A DNA stretch of 48,478 nt from Puniceibacterium confluentis (GCF_007923445.1 NZ_VOJI01000020.1:1-48478), one strand, 5' to 3'; shown: positions 32,682-41,608, counted from the stretch's first letter. Numbers and translations: made by a program. The notes: generated from the sequence alone by a model not told the origin.

Positions 32682-33106
32682 AATCATTGATCAGGATGAA
32701 CTACTGATATCGAGGCCTCGACCCTTGGCGTATCCGGTCCACGAAGATCGATACGCAAATCCGGAATTCAAATCTCGCATCTTGATCATGGCAATGGTCC
32801 TACACTGGGAAAGCTTGTGATTGGACGGAACCAAATATCGAACTTCAGTTGCCGACTACATCGTTCAGCGTCATATAGACGAACGTCAAGTATAATGTAC
32901 TGCGACCCGGCACCTTCACCTCTTTCAAAGGTCGGCTTCGGGCCGGGGGTTCTTTGAAGGACGACCACAGTTCGCAACTTTGCAAAGCCAGCTCCCTGCG
33001 CATTGCCCCCACATGGGTCGAGTCATGCCGCAGCTACGGAAAAGTTCGCGTTTGTCCAATATTGCGTCTCGATTGGCGCACCGCCAGCTCGAACTGCTCT
33101 CCCCGA
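32682..33106. other. Gene-free stretch between IS5 and the DUF6429 gene
   Basis: Short frames on both strands are interrupted and lack ribosome sites and codon bias. I find no hairpin or repeat of note. It is probably intergenic DNA displaced by insertion. Confidence 0.45.
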
Positions 33107-33391
33107 TCATTCTACCTTTGTGAATTCCCGTTCCAGTACTGCCTGCGCGCGCTCAATGCCCTCGGGCGTCAGTGTCAGTGATTTCGTCTTGCGCCTCGGA
33201 TCCTCGATCAGACCTTTGTTATGGAGCCGGCCAGTGATGGCCCAATCTACTCCCTTCCAGACCTGATCGCCGTAATGCAGCGTCAGGCTGAGGATCGCGA
33301 GAGCCGCATCATCAACCTTATCGATGTCGAGTGCCATCTCCGCCCCGTTTTCCTGTGTCTGCCGGTTTTTCGAAGCGCAACCCCGCTTCAT
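33107..33391 (-). CDS. DUF6429-family protein
   Basis: 94 residues from 33391, where ATGA overlaps the WGR gene's stop; family-like sequence begins at the inner Met (33337: MALDIDKVDDAALAILSLTL). 'WKGVDWAITGRLHNKGLIED' and 'SLTLTPEGIERAQAVLEREF' suggest a winged-helix fold, as in DUF6429. It could bind DNA or act as a small adaptor. Last gene of the leftward plasmid block; co-translated with WGR. Confidence 0.75.
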   Translation of the reverse strand: MKRGCASKNRQTQENGAEMALDIDKVDDAALAILSLTLHYGDQVWKGVDWAITGRLHNKGLIEDPRRKTKSLTLTPEGIERAQAVLEREFTKVE

Positions 33392-33690
33392 GCATAACCC
33401 CGCCGCTTCTTCATCGCGGCAAGTTTCATAAGCGCAGTGACAGCGCGCCCTTCATCCGGATGCTGCTCAATCATCATCTGCCCGCGCGCGCAAATGCGGC
33501 CCCATTCGCGCACCAGGCTGGCGCCCCCAAAGAGATCGGGCTGAATGCTCATGCGGTAAAACCGCCTCATGTTGCAGGCTGGATCGATCCGCCGAATCTG
33601 CAGGTCGGTCGGGAACACCTCAAGTTGAGCGACAGTGTGAGACATATCGGGATCCAGCAGGCTTTCTTCCATAATATCAAGTGGACGCAT
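33388..33690 (-). CDS. Stand-alone WGR-domain protein
   Basis: A 100-residue protein in which residues about 28-90 form a WGR domain: 'RRFYRMSIQPDLFGGASLVREWGR' with the name-giving W-G-R, then 'HPDEGRAVTALMKLAAMKKRRG'. WGR domains bind nucleic acid ends in PARPs and accompany DNA-processing proteins in bacteria. The start could be 33690, or a Met at residue 16. It lies between the SLOG/DUF2493 gene and DUF6429, so a DNA- or RNA-binding accessory role is likely. Confidence 0.82.
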   Translation of the reverse strand: MRPLDIMEESLLDPDMSHTVAQLEVFPTDLQIRRIDPACNMRRFYRMSIQPDLFGGASLVREWGRICARGQMMIEQHPDEGRAVTALMKLAAMKKRRGYA

Positions 33691-33719
33691 GCCCTGCCAC
33701 CTTGATTTCCCGCGAGGGG

Positions 33720-33739
33720 AAAAGGGGGCTCACGCCCCC
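33720..33739 (-). terminator. Intrinsic terminator overlapping the DUF2493 stop codon
   Basis: On the minus strand a perfect GGGGGC-GTGA-GCCCCC hairpin is followed by TTTT. The stop codon TGA lies in the loop, so termination is placed directly at the gene end. It would partly separate DUF2493 from the WGR-DUF6429 pair. Confidence 0.65.
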
Positions 33740-34662
33740 TTCTCGAACTTCATGACCGGGATGCCGAGCTTTTTGGCCTTGTCGGCGAGGTTCTCTTGGA
33801 TACCGGTTCCTGGGAACACCAGAACACCCACGGGCAGCACATCGAGCATCGCGTCGTTGCGTTTGAAGGGGGCGGCTTTGGCATGCTTGCTCCAATCGGG
33901 CTTGAAGGCAACCTGCGTCACGCCCCTTGCCTCGGCCCATTTGGCGGCGATGAGCTCTGCGCCCTTCGGACTACCACCGTGCAGAAGGACCATGTCGGGA
34001 TATTTGGTCCGGACCTGGTCGAGCTTACCCCAGATCAGGCAGTGATCGTTGAAATCGGTCCCGCCGGTGAGGGCGACCTTGGGGCCTGCGGGCAGCATCA
34101 CCTCGGTCTCGGCGCGGCGCTTGGCAGCCAAAAAGTCGCGGCTGTCGATCAGGGCCGCGGTCATGTGCTGGCGGTTTACCATCGAGCCAGTACGGGGTCG
34201 CCAGGCCGAGCCCGTGTGATGGACGAACTCCGTGGCGGCGTGATCGCGCATCATGTCCATGCAGTTGCGCCGTTCGATAAGCGTCAGGCCTTCGGCCGTC
34301 AGGCGCTCGAGTTCGACGGATTTTACCTCGGAGCCGTCCTGCTCGCGCTGGAGGCGGCGCTGCGCCTGCTCGTTCTCATCGAGCGACCGCTCGATCCGGG
34401 CCGTCGCGCGGTGGAAGAGGTTGACCTGGCCCCAGAGCACCTCTTCGAGGTCGGGTTCCATGCGGGTGTCTTCCAGGGTCGCGACGAGGGCATCGAAGAT
34501 GTCGGCGACGGCCACTGCGAGGCGCTGCCCATCGGGCATCGGGCGGGGATCGGGCTCATCAAAGGGACGGTAGCCATAGAGCTGCAACTCATCGAGCGCA
34601 TGGGCGGTCTGGGATGCGGTATGGGCGGGTTCATACGCGTCGTCGTGGGTGTGGATCGTCAT
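33730..34662 (-). CDS. DUF2493 / SLOG-superfamily protein
   Basis: A 310-residue protein. The N-terminal two thirds are helical and charged (ARIERSLDENEQAQRRLQRE). The C-terminal ~110 residues are the DUF2493 (YAcAr-type SLOG) Rossmann-like domain: VALTGGTDFNDH, 'MVLLHGGSPKGAELIAAKWA' and VLVFPGTGIQENLADKAKKL, with the GG-S and PGTG nucleotide-contact motifs. SLOG proteins bind nucleotide-derived or nucleic-acid ligands. ATG at 34662 has GGAGG 9 bases upstream. A large hairpin lies before it. Confidence 0.85.
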   Translation of the reverse strand: MTIHTHDDAYEPAHTASQTAHALDELQLYGYRPFDEPDPRPMPDGQRLAVAVADIFDALVATLEDTRMEPDLEEVLWGQVNLFHRATARIERSLDENEQAQRRLQREQDGSEVKSVELERLTAEGLTLIERRNCMDMMRDHAATEFVHHTGSAWRPRTGSMVNRQHMTAALIDSRDFLAAKRRAETEVMLPAGPKVALTGGTDFNDHCLIWGKLDQVRTKYPDMVLLHGGSPKGAELIAAKWAEARGVTQVAFKPDWSKHAKAAPFKRNDAMLDVLPVGVLVFPGTGIQENLADKAKKLGIPVMKFEKGA

Positions 34663-34737
34663 CGGTTTCTTGCCTCCGGGCCTGTCTCGTCCGCGCGACA
34701 ACCCGCGCGGCCTTCATGGGCTGCGAAAGCTGTCACT

Positions 34738-34879
34738 GGGGACGCCCCTTCACCCCGCCTTCGGGGCCGGAACGCATGTGGAGGAGGGCGGCAGGCAAGC
34801 TATTTGTTTCGCGATGCAAAGCGGGGGCTCGTCCCCGCGGCGGAAATAGCTTGCCTGCCGCCCTTGATGGGGCGTCCCC
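34738..34879. repeat. Nested giant hairpin between Toprim and DUF2493 genes
   Basis: Outer arms GGGGACGCCCC (34738-34748) and GGGGCGTCCCC (34869-34879) are perfect. Inner 20-bp arms at 34786-34805 and 34844-34863 are also perfect. A third stem GCGGGG/CCCCGC sits at the tip. It would form a very stable RNA or cruciform. The remaining 34663-35029 sequence shows no gene. It may be an attenuator, a processing signal, a decayed small mobile repeat or a protein-binding site. Confidence 0.75.
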
Positions 34880-35029
34880 TTTGACGGCCGCCTGCCCATC
34901 TCTTGAAGGCCGCTCGGGTGACGGGTGAATGAGATTGCCCGGGAAGAGGCAAAGCGACGGTCCAGCACCACGACAGGGATCCGTGACCCCTGCCCCGCTG
35001 TGCCTTGCCCGCCCCCTGCGCGATGCGCC

Positions 35030-36061
35030 TCAGCAGAACAGGCGATGTCGATCCTCGGGCCCGATCTGCCCCGCCAGATGCTGGCGCAGCGCATCCTTGC
35101 CGTTCGCCCGGAGATCATCGTTGAAATCCCCGAGTTGCGGCTCGAGCACATGGCACCCAATCCCGATCTCGATGGCTCTGGCGCTCAACCTCTCTGCCAC
35201 GCGTTGCCCGGCCGGATCCCGGTCGATGGCGATGTAGAGGCGCTGTACCCCCTCCGGCAACTGGACCGCCCCGAGATGACCCGACGACAGCGCCGCCCAG
35301 ACCGGAAGGCCGGGGGCCGCCTCGGACAGGGACAGCATGGTCTCGATGCCTTCGCCAACCGCGAGGATGTCCTCATGAGGGCTCAGCCTGACGGCATTGC
35401 CCAAGAGGTGACCCATGGCCCGCCGCCGCGTTTTGACTTCCGCCTTCCCCTGTCCGTCAGGGGCCAGCCAGGTACGATGCACGCCCTGCAAGGCCCCTGC
35501 CCCATCGGTGACCGCGGCGATCAGCGCCGGTCTGGGGATGCTGCGGGTCTGGCCCTCATCCCGATGCCAGCATGTCGGGTGGAAGCGCAGCGCGCTCATC
35601 GTGCCGCCTTGGGTGAGGCCCCGGGAGCGGAGGTAGGTGTCGGCAAGCGTGCCTGCGACCGGCATAGAGGCTGCAAACAAACGCGCCGCCGCAGCTGGCG
35701 TGCCACCGGGGGGGTTGGGCTTCTTCGGCACTGGCGTATTCGGGAGGACCGGCTGCGGACGGCCAAGATGCGCTCGGGCCTCAGTGAGAAGATCGGGAAA
35801 GCGGGAGATCCCCGTTCGCTCACGGATGATGTCCAGAAGATCGCCATGCTCGCCCGTGGCGCCGTCGGTAAACTTGCCGGCAGCACCCGGCCCAGACACA
35901 GGCCCGGTCAGCCGCACGAAGAGCGAGCGGCCGGGGTTGTTCTGCAGATCGCCCACGATCCAGTAGGACCCCTCCCGCCGTCCGGCGGGAAGGTAGGCGC
36001 GACATACGCTCTCTGCATTCTCCGCCAAAGCGCGGATCACATCTTCGGTTTCGGAATACAT
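35030..36061 (-). CDS. Toprim-domain primase-like protein
   Basis: A 343-residue protein. An N-terminal part lacking a full CHC2 zinc finger pattern is followed by 'ADTYLRSRGLT' and 'LRFHPTCWHRDEG', as in DUF7146-type plasmid and phage primases. The Toprim domain has Glu237 in AVGEGIETML and the DxD (280-282) in LYIAIDRDPAG, so the metal site is intact. Such proteins may prime the complementary strand of incoming single-stranded DNA. It starts 3 bases after the helicase-methylase stop, hence same operon. Confidence 0.88.
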   Translation of the reverse strand: MYSETEDVIRALAENAESVCRAYLPAGRREGSYWIVGDLQNNPGRSLFVRLTGPVSGPGAAGKFTDGATGEHGDLLDIIRERTGISRFPDLLTEARAHLGRPQPVLPNTPVPKKPNPPGGTPAAAARLFAASMPVAGTLADTYLRSRGLTQGGTMSALRFHPTCWHRDEGQTRSIPRPALIAAVTDGAGALQGVHRTWLAPDGQGKAEVKTRRRAMGHLLGNAVRLSPHEDILAVGEGIETMLSLSEAAPGLPVWAALSSGHLGAVQLPEGVQRLYIAIDRDPAGQRVAERLSARAIEIGIGCHVLEPQLGDFNDDLRANGKDALRQHLAGQIGPEDRHRLFC

Positions 36062-36064
36062 GGT

Positions 36065-39000
36065 TCAGCAACCTCCGCGTGCATGTAGCCCCGTCACAGG
36101 ACAACGTGCAAGCAGACGATCCAGCACTTTGAGCCCGCTCGGATCCGTTGGGCAGAACAATCGCAGCTTCCAGCTGATGATCTCCGAGAATAAGCCATCG
36201 GCCTTGAGCCGGTCCTTGGCGGCCTCAGAGAAGCCCGACAGCTCGATCCGGTTGACGCCCATCACGCGAGACCGGTGCAGTTCCATGCCCTCGGACAGGC
36301 GCACCACAGTCTTGCCCTCCAGAACGAGGGCATGGACTTGCGCTACCGTCAGTTGCGGCGCATCGGCGGCCAGCGTGGTCGCGACCCAAGCGGGAGAGAC
36401 GCGGCGCCCGATGATGCGTTGGCCATCGTCGGTTTGTAGTCGGTAGACGCGGGTCTCATCCTGCGGCAGCTGCTTCCAGATCGGCAGCAGCAGACCCGCC
36501 ACGATGTGCAGGGTGGACTCGCTGAACTCCGGCACCTCGGCCAGTTCCGCGGTCCAAACGGCGGTGAAGGCCGCCCGATCTGCCTCAAGCCAGTGGCTGT
36601 CTTCCATGATCCTGGCAGGCACGGTGCTGGCGTCAGTCGGGCGGATCAGCCGCAGGCGGGGCTCGATGGTGCCATCGTCCAGCATCAGGCTGGTGGCGGG
36701 CACCTGCACGGCGGCCCGGCCCGAGCGGCTGTTGACCAGCAGGCGTGCCTTTGGGTCGTCGAGCCAGTCGAGCGCATCCGCGAGCGCTGTCGGCGTGTTG
36801 CGCCGCTTTTCTGCGATAGTCAGAAGCTGGGTTTCCGCGCCCGAACCAGGATGAGTGTAGATCACCCGCGCATCCGTGACGCGGAAGCTTTCGGCGCGCA
36901 GCGTCTCGAGGCCGAGGTCGTAGACGCCGGCCGCGATGGCGCCCTCGATCCGTTGGTCCAGCAATTCCTCGAAGGCCGAGAAGAGCACGGCCTGCATGTC
37001 GATCGTCAGCGCCAGCAGGCGATTGAGGAAGGTCGTGATCGGCGGCAGGCCATCCTTCAGCCCATTGTCATCGGTCAGGCTGAGACCGGTCGCGTCCTCG
37101 AAAGCCACAAGTGAACAGCCCGTCACATCGCCACGATAGATCCGGCGGTAGAGCTGGCGCAGGGCATCGCGGGCATAGGGGCTCTCTAGGTTGTCTTCGG
37201 GGCGGAACAGCCCCTGCCCGCCGGTCTGGCGCTGGCCGCGCGTGATCGCCCCGAGCGTGTCGAGGCGACGCGCGATGGTCGACAGGAACCGCTTCTCCGC
37301 CTTCACATCGGTGGCCACCGGCCGGAAGAGCGGCGGCTGCGCCTGATTGGTCCGGTTGGTGCGGCCCAGACCCTGAATGGCCGCATCGGCCTTCCAGCCA
37401 GGCTCCAAAAGGTAATGGACGCGCAGGCGCTGGTTCTTGGCGCCGATATCCGCGTGATAGCTGCGCCCCGTGCCGCCCGCATCCGAGAAGATCAGGATGC
37501 GCTTCTGGTCGTCCATGAAGGCGGCGGTTTCCGCGAGGTTGGCCGAGCCCGCCCGGCTTTCCACGACCAGCCGTGCCGCTGCCCCTTCGCCCTTGCGCAC
37601 GATGCGGCGCGACCGGCCCGTCACTTCAGCCACGAGGTCGGTGCCAAAGCGCTGCACGATCTGGTCAAGCGCCCCCGGTACGGGTGGCAGAGATGCCAAT
37701 TTTTCGATCAGGGCATCCCGCCTGCGGGCGGCCTCGCGACATTCCACCGGTTGGCCGTCACGCACCACAGGCCGGGACGAGAGATTGCCTTCGCTGTCGG
37801 TGAAAGGCTCGTAGAGCTGAACTGGGAAGGAATGGGCCAAGTAGTCGAGGACGTATTCGCGCGGCGTGATGTCGACCCGGATGTCGTTCCACTCGTCAGT
37901 CGGGATTTCCGAAAGTCGGCGGTCCATCAGCGCCTCACCGGTCGAGACGATCTGGATCACCGCTGCATGGCCTGCGGCGAGATCGGCCTCGATGGCGGCA
38001 ATGAGGGTGGAGGTTTTCATGGAAGTGAGCAGATGGCCGAAGAAGCGCTGCTTGGCAGACTCGAAAGCCGAGCGCGCGGCGGACTTGGCCTGACGGTTCA
38101 GTGTGCCAGAATCTCCAGTGATGTTTGCAGCTTCCATCGCGGCGGCCAGGTTGTTGTGAATAATGGCGAAGGCCCCGGCATAGGCATCGTAGATGCCGCG
38201 CTGCTCGGGACTGAGCGCATGAACCAGCATCTCGTATTCGACGCCGTCATAAGAAAGCGAACGGGCGGTGTAGAGGCCAAGGGACCGCAGGTCGCGGGCG
38301 AGGACCTCCATCGCGGCAACGCCACCGGCCTCGATCGCCTCGACGAATTCCGCGCGGGTGGCGAACGGAAAGTCCTCGCCGCCCCAGAGGCCGAGGCGCT
38401 GCGCATAGGCGAGGTTATGCACCGAGGTCGCGCCGGTGGCCGAGACATAGACCACGCGGGCATTCGGCAACCTGTGCTGCAGGCGCAGACCCGCCCTGCC
38501 CTGCTGCGAGGCCGCGACATCGCCGCGCTCGCCTTTGCCTCCGGCGGCATTCGCCATGGCATGGCTTTCATCGAAGAGGATCACCCCGTCGAAATCCGCC
38601 CCGAGCCAGTCGACGATCTGATCGACGCGGGATTTCTTGGCACCCCGCTCTTCGGAGCGCAGCGTGGCATAGGTGGTGAAGAGAATGCCCTCGGTCAGCG
38701 GGATGTCACGTCCCTGCGCGAAACGCGACAGGGGCGTCACCAAAAGCCGCTCCTGGCCGAGTGCGGACCAGTCGCGCTGCGCATCCTCGAGGAGCTTGTC
38801 GCTCTTCGAAATCCAGAGCGCCTTGCGGCGGCCTTGGCACCAGTTGTCGAGCAGGATCCCGGCTGACTGGCGGCCCTTGCCCGCCCCGGTGCCATCGCCA
38901 AGGAAGAAACCCCGGCGAAAGCGGACGGCGTCAGCGGCATCCTCAGGTGCGGCCGAGACCATGTCGCCGGTTTTATCGACGCACCAGGACCCAGCAAGAC

Positions 39001-40444
39001 GCGCAGAATGCGCCTCGCCCGCGTAGATCACGGTCTCAAGCTGTGCGTCGGAGAGCAGGCCGTCGCGCAGGACGGAGGAGGGCAGTTTCGGGCAATAGGT
39101 GGGTTTCGGGGGCGCGACCGAGGCCATGGCCGCCGATTGCACAAGCTTGGTCGGGTGCGGTTCCGCCCCGGGGATGTCGATCGCCTGCAGGCGGAAGGTC
39201 TCATAAATGGCATCCGACAGGCGCGCGCTGGCACCGTCCTCGGTCGCATCACGCAGGCTATAGGCGAGGTCTGCGGCCTCGCTCTGCGGAGCGGTGTTGG
39301 TGGCCGGTGTTGCTGTCGTAGCGCGAGAACCCGTAGGCGCGATGCGCTTGGTGGGGGCAGGATTTCCCGGGAAAGGGGAAGAGCGGTCCTGCTTCAACGG
39401 TGGAATCTGATCCAGTTCGAGACGCGGCGGGACATGGGCAGTGATCAGCGACATCAGTTTGGCGACATCAGGCGAAATCGGGCGCACCAGATCGGCTGTG
39501 ATGCCGCCCCGCTTGCCACCGCGGCATTTGTCGAAGACCGAAATCCGCGTCTCAAAGCTGGTGCCGTGCTTGGCGAAGGCGGCACCGGACACCGCACCCG
39601 TAAAGACCAGATGCGCGGCCTCGCTCAGGCGGGCGAAGGTCTCGGCCCAGGCGGGTGCGTCGGGCGTGAAACTGGCTCCCGTGATGGCCACCAGCCGTCC
39701 TCCGGGCGCCAGACGCGCCAGCGCCGAGCGCAGATGCCGCGCTGTCGCCTCGGTGCTTCGGGCGTCGACATTGGCCACGGCCGAGAACGGCGGGTTCATC
39801 AGGATGACGCTCGGGCGCAGGCCCGCGTCGAGATGATCGTCAATTTGTGCGGCGTCGAACGCGGTGACCGGTCGACCCGGAAACAGGCGGCGCAGAAGGT
39901 CGGCGCGGGTGTCGGCCAACTCGTTCAGCGCGAGGCCGCCGCCTGCGATCTCGGCGAGGATCGCCAGAAGCCCGGTCCCTGCCGATGGCTCCAGCACCAG
40001 ATCGCGCGCGGTGATTTTTGCCGCAGCCAAAGCCGCAAGCCCCATAGGCAGCGGCGTTGAGAATTGCTGGAACCGCTCCATCTCCTCGGATCGCCGCGTA
40101 TGGGTCGGCAAGAGGCCGGACACCTTGGCAAGGATCGGCAAGAGTGCAGTGGGTGATCCGGCACGTGCCAAGAGCGCGCGGCCAAATTTCCGCAAAAACA
40201 GGACCAGCGCGGCCTCGCCCGCCTCATAGGCCAGTTTCCAATCCCAAGCACCATCCGCATCGGAGCCGCCAAAGGCGCGTTCCATCTCAACGCGCAGGCG
40301 CAGCGCATCGATCTGGAAACCCTGCGCCACATCAGGCTGCAGCGCCTCGGCTACGCTCAAGATCGCAGCAGCCGTATCGAGGGACGGGATGGGGACAACG
40401 GGTGCAAGCGCGCGCGTTTGAACAACAGGGACGAGATGGGTCAT
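36065..40444 (-). CDS. DarB-like methyltransferase/Strawberry-notch helicase
   Basis: A 1459-residue two-domain protein. Residues about 125-300 form an adenine-type methyltransferase: SAM loop LEPSAGTGLL (151-160), catalytic MNPPF (216-220). From about 450 a Strawberry-notch SF2 helicase follows: Walker A GDGTGAGKG (near 515), ILFDESHAM (DExH type, near 620), and a helicase C-domain with 'ILIFSDAGGTGRSYH' and 'EPGWKADAAIQGLGRTNRTN'. P1 DarB has the same combination and protects injected DNA from restriction, so an anti-restriction or establishment role is inferred. Starts the leftward operon with the Toprim gene next. Confidence 0.9.
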   Translation of the reverse strand: MTHLVPVVQTRALAPVVPIPSLDTAAAILSVAEALQPDVAQGFQIDALRLRVEMERAFGGSDADGAWDWKLAYEAGEAALVLFLRKFGRALLARAGSPTALLPILAKVSGLLPTHTRRSEEMERFQQFSTPLPMGLAALAAAKITARDLVLEPSAGTGLLAILAEIAGGGLALNELADTRADLLRRLFPGRPVTAFDAAQIDDHLDAGLRPSVILMNPPFSAVANVDARSTEATARHLRSALARLAPGGRLVAITGASFTPDAPAWAETFARLSEAAHLVFTGAVSGAAFAKHGTSFETRISVFDKCRGGKRGGITADLVRPISPDVAKLMSLITAHVPPRLELDQIPPLKQDRSSPFPGNPAPTKRIAPTGSRATTATPATNTAPQSEAADLAYSLRDATEDGASARLSDAIYETFRLQAIDIPGAEPHPTKLVQSAAMASVAPPKPTYCPKLPSSVLRDGLLSDAQLETVIYAGEAHSARLAGSWCVDKTGDMVSAAPEDAADAVRFRRGFFLGDGTGAGKGRQSAGILLDNWCQGRRKALWISKSDKLLEDAQRDWSALGQERLLVTPLSRFAQGRDIPLTEGILFTTYATLRSEERGAKKSRVDQIVDWLGADFDGVILFDESHAMANAAGGKGERGDVAASQQGRAGLRLQHRLPNARVVYVSATGATSVHNLAYAQRLGLWGGEDFPFATRAEFVEAIEAGGVAAMEVLARDLRSLGLYTARSLSYDGVEYEMLVHALSPEQRGIYDAYAGAFAIIHNNLAAAMEAANITGDSGTLNRQAKSAARSAFESAKQRFFGHLLTSMKTSTLIAAIEADLAAGHAAVIQIVSTGEALMDRRLSEIPTDEWNDIRVDITPREYVLDYLAHSFPVQLYEPFTDSEGNLSSRPVVRDGQPVECREAARRRDALIEKLASLPPVPGALDQIVQRFGTDLVAEVTGRSRRIVRKGEGAAARLVVESRAGSANLAETAAFMDDQKRILIFSDAGGTGRSYHADIGAKNQRLRVHYLLEPGWKADAAIQGLGRTNRTNQAQPPLFRPVATDVKAEKRFLSTIARRLDTLGAITRGQRQTGGQGLFRPEDNLESPYARDALRQLYRRIYRGDVTGCSLVAFEDATGLSLTDDNGLKDGLPPITTFLNRLLALTIDMQAVLFSAFEELLDQRIEGAIAAGVYDLGLETLRAESFRVTDARVIYTHPGSGAETQLLTIAEKRRNTPTALADALDWLDDPKARLLVNSRSGRAAVQVPATSLMLDDGTIEPRLRLIRPTDASTVPARIMEDSHWLEADRAAFTAVWTAELAEVPEFSESTLHIVAGLLLPIWKQLPQDETRVYRLQTDDGQRIIGRRVSPAWVATTLAADAPQLTVAQVHALVLEGKTVVRLSEGMELHRSRVMGVNRIELSGFSEAAKDRLKADGLFSEIISWKLRLFCPTDPSGLKVLDRLLARCPVTGLHARGGC

Positions 40445-40620
40445 CGGGAAACTCCGGAATGAAGGACAGGATCAGGCCCGGACACCCTCTCTCGGGCACC
40501 CTCAGGCCTGACCTTCCCCGGCCCTCATCTTCCTCTCAAACCCCATGATTTCCGCAGGTGGCTCGCTTTTGTTCATGTTATGTTCTTTACTGAAAGCCAA
40601 GCTAGGAAGGGAGATCCCCG

Positions 40621-40916
40621 ATGGAAAGCACCACTTACGCCCTGCCGGCAACGCCAAAGCAGATCGCCTATGCGCGCTCACTCGCCTGCGCAACCAGACG
40701 CTTCTGCCGTGGGAGGTTCAGCAAGACCGGCGCTCCTTGAGCGCCTGGATCGACGCACAAGCCAAGCTCACATCCGCGACAGCGCTGGACAGCCTGCCCT
40801 CGTCCAAACAGGTCGCCTTTGCCGAGCGTCTCGCCCGCATCAAGCGCCGCGCCGTCCCGGATGAATGTTTCCGCGACAAGGGGCTGATGTCGAAGTGGAT
40901 CGACGGGAACAAGTGA
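40621..40916 (+). pseudogene. Frameshifted small plasmid protein
   Basis: An ATG at 40621 after a strong AAGGGAG opens MESTTYALPATPKQIAYARS, but this frame stops at about 40738. From 40686 a second frame continues LRNQTLLPWEVQQDRRSLSA to a stop at 40916, ending KGLMSKWIDGNK. Joining them by one base would give a compact ~98-residue protein, a type I believe is common in this gene block. No slippery site is visible, so a one-base deletion or a sequencing error at the GCCTGCG run near 40686 is the simplest reading. Confidence 0.7.
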
Positions 40917-40944
40917 AGCTAGACAGATCCTACGGTGATCGAGA

Positions 40945-41361
40945 TTACTTCAGCCGATCGACAACGGATGCTCCACCCGCCCTTGCAAGCGCGATGAGGC
41001 TGGACTGGATCTTGGATGTGAAGACGGAACTGAACGTGCCTATGGGCGTGCGGTCCTCCCAGACATAGGACCGCTCCAGAATATCGGTGTTGATCTCGTC
41101 CAGCATGACCCATTTGCGGACATGGGTCTCCAACCCCACGCGCTGCGACTCGATCTGTGGCACCTCGATGCACTTGCGCGAGGGCAAAGGCGGCTGCGTC
41201 GTGATCGGCAGGATGAACACCACGGTCTCGCTATCGGACTTGGCGACAGTGACGGCGATACAGACCGGTCGCGTCTTGCGGCCCTCGGTCTCGCCGGCCA
41301 TCTGTTCGCGTTTCCACAGGAACGGATAGCGGAAAACCTCTCCAGCGCTCGGCTTAGTCAT
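40945..41361 (-). CDS. PemK/MazF-like toxin
   Basis: A 138-residue protein. 'RKTRPVCIAVTVAKSDSETV', VFILPITTQPP and KWVMLDEINTDILERSY follow the strand order of MazF/PemK endoribonucleases (RP near the start, PIT-like core, LDQIRT-like segment). It overlaps the Phd-type antitoxin upstream by 8 bases, the order of a toxin-antitoxin operon. Divergence from canonical MazF is notable, so activity as an RNase is inferred only. Confidence 0.7.
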   Translation of the reverse strand: MTKPSAGEVFRYPFLWKREQMAGETEGRKTRPVCIAVTVAKSDSETVVFILPITTQPPLPSRKCIEVPQIESQRVGLETHVRKWVMLDEINTDILERSYVWEDRTPIGTFSSVFTSKIQSSLIALARAGGASVVDRLK

Positions 41362-41608
41362 CCAACTGAGTCAAATCCTGCTCGAGCCCTTCTATCATCA
41401 GCGCCTTGAGATCCTCTGGCATCTCGTCGATCATGTGAGCCTGCTGCGTGGCCCCCCGCGCGAGTTGCTGATACTGATCCATGCTCATCAGCACGAATTT
41501 CGGCTTGCGGTGCTTGGTGATCGCGATCGGCGACCGAATGGCCGCGTCAAACAGGTCACTGGTGTGCCGCGTCAGGTCGGCCGCTTTGAACTCGGGAAGC
41601 TCATGCAT
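41354..41608 (-). CDS. Phd/YefM-family antitoxin
   Basis: An 84-residue protein: ELPEFKAADLTRHTSDLFDA and 'SPIAITKHRKPKFVLMSMDQYQQL' are the Phd/YefM DNA-binding domain, followed by an acidic tail (EDLKALMIEGLEQDLTQLDD) that would bind the toxin. ATG at 41608 is chosen because GGAG lies 8 bases before it; a Met five codons upstream is inside the ribosome-site region. It overlaps the toxin gene, which follows it. Confidence 0.85.
   Translation of the reverse strand: MHELPEFKAADLTRHTSDLFDAAIRSPIAITKHRKPKFVLMSMDQYQQLARGATQQAHMIDEMPEDLKALMIEGLEQDLTQLDD

Noticed and set aside
32686-33181. Short frames with natural-looking residues between IS5 and DUF6429
   Set aside because: They lack ribosome sites, overlap in several frames and match no family I know.
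37415-38866. A 483-codon plus-strand frame inside the methylase-helicase gene
   Set aside because: It is an antisense shadow; the helicase motifs on the minus strand run straight through it.
40683-40692. Programmed -1 frameshifting in the small gene at 40621
   Set aside because: No X-XXY-YYZ slippery heptamer or following stem-loop is visible; a simple indel explains it.
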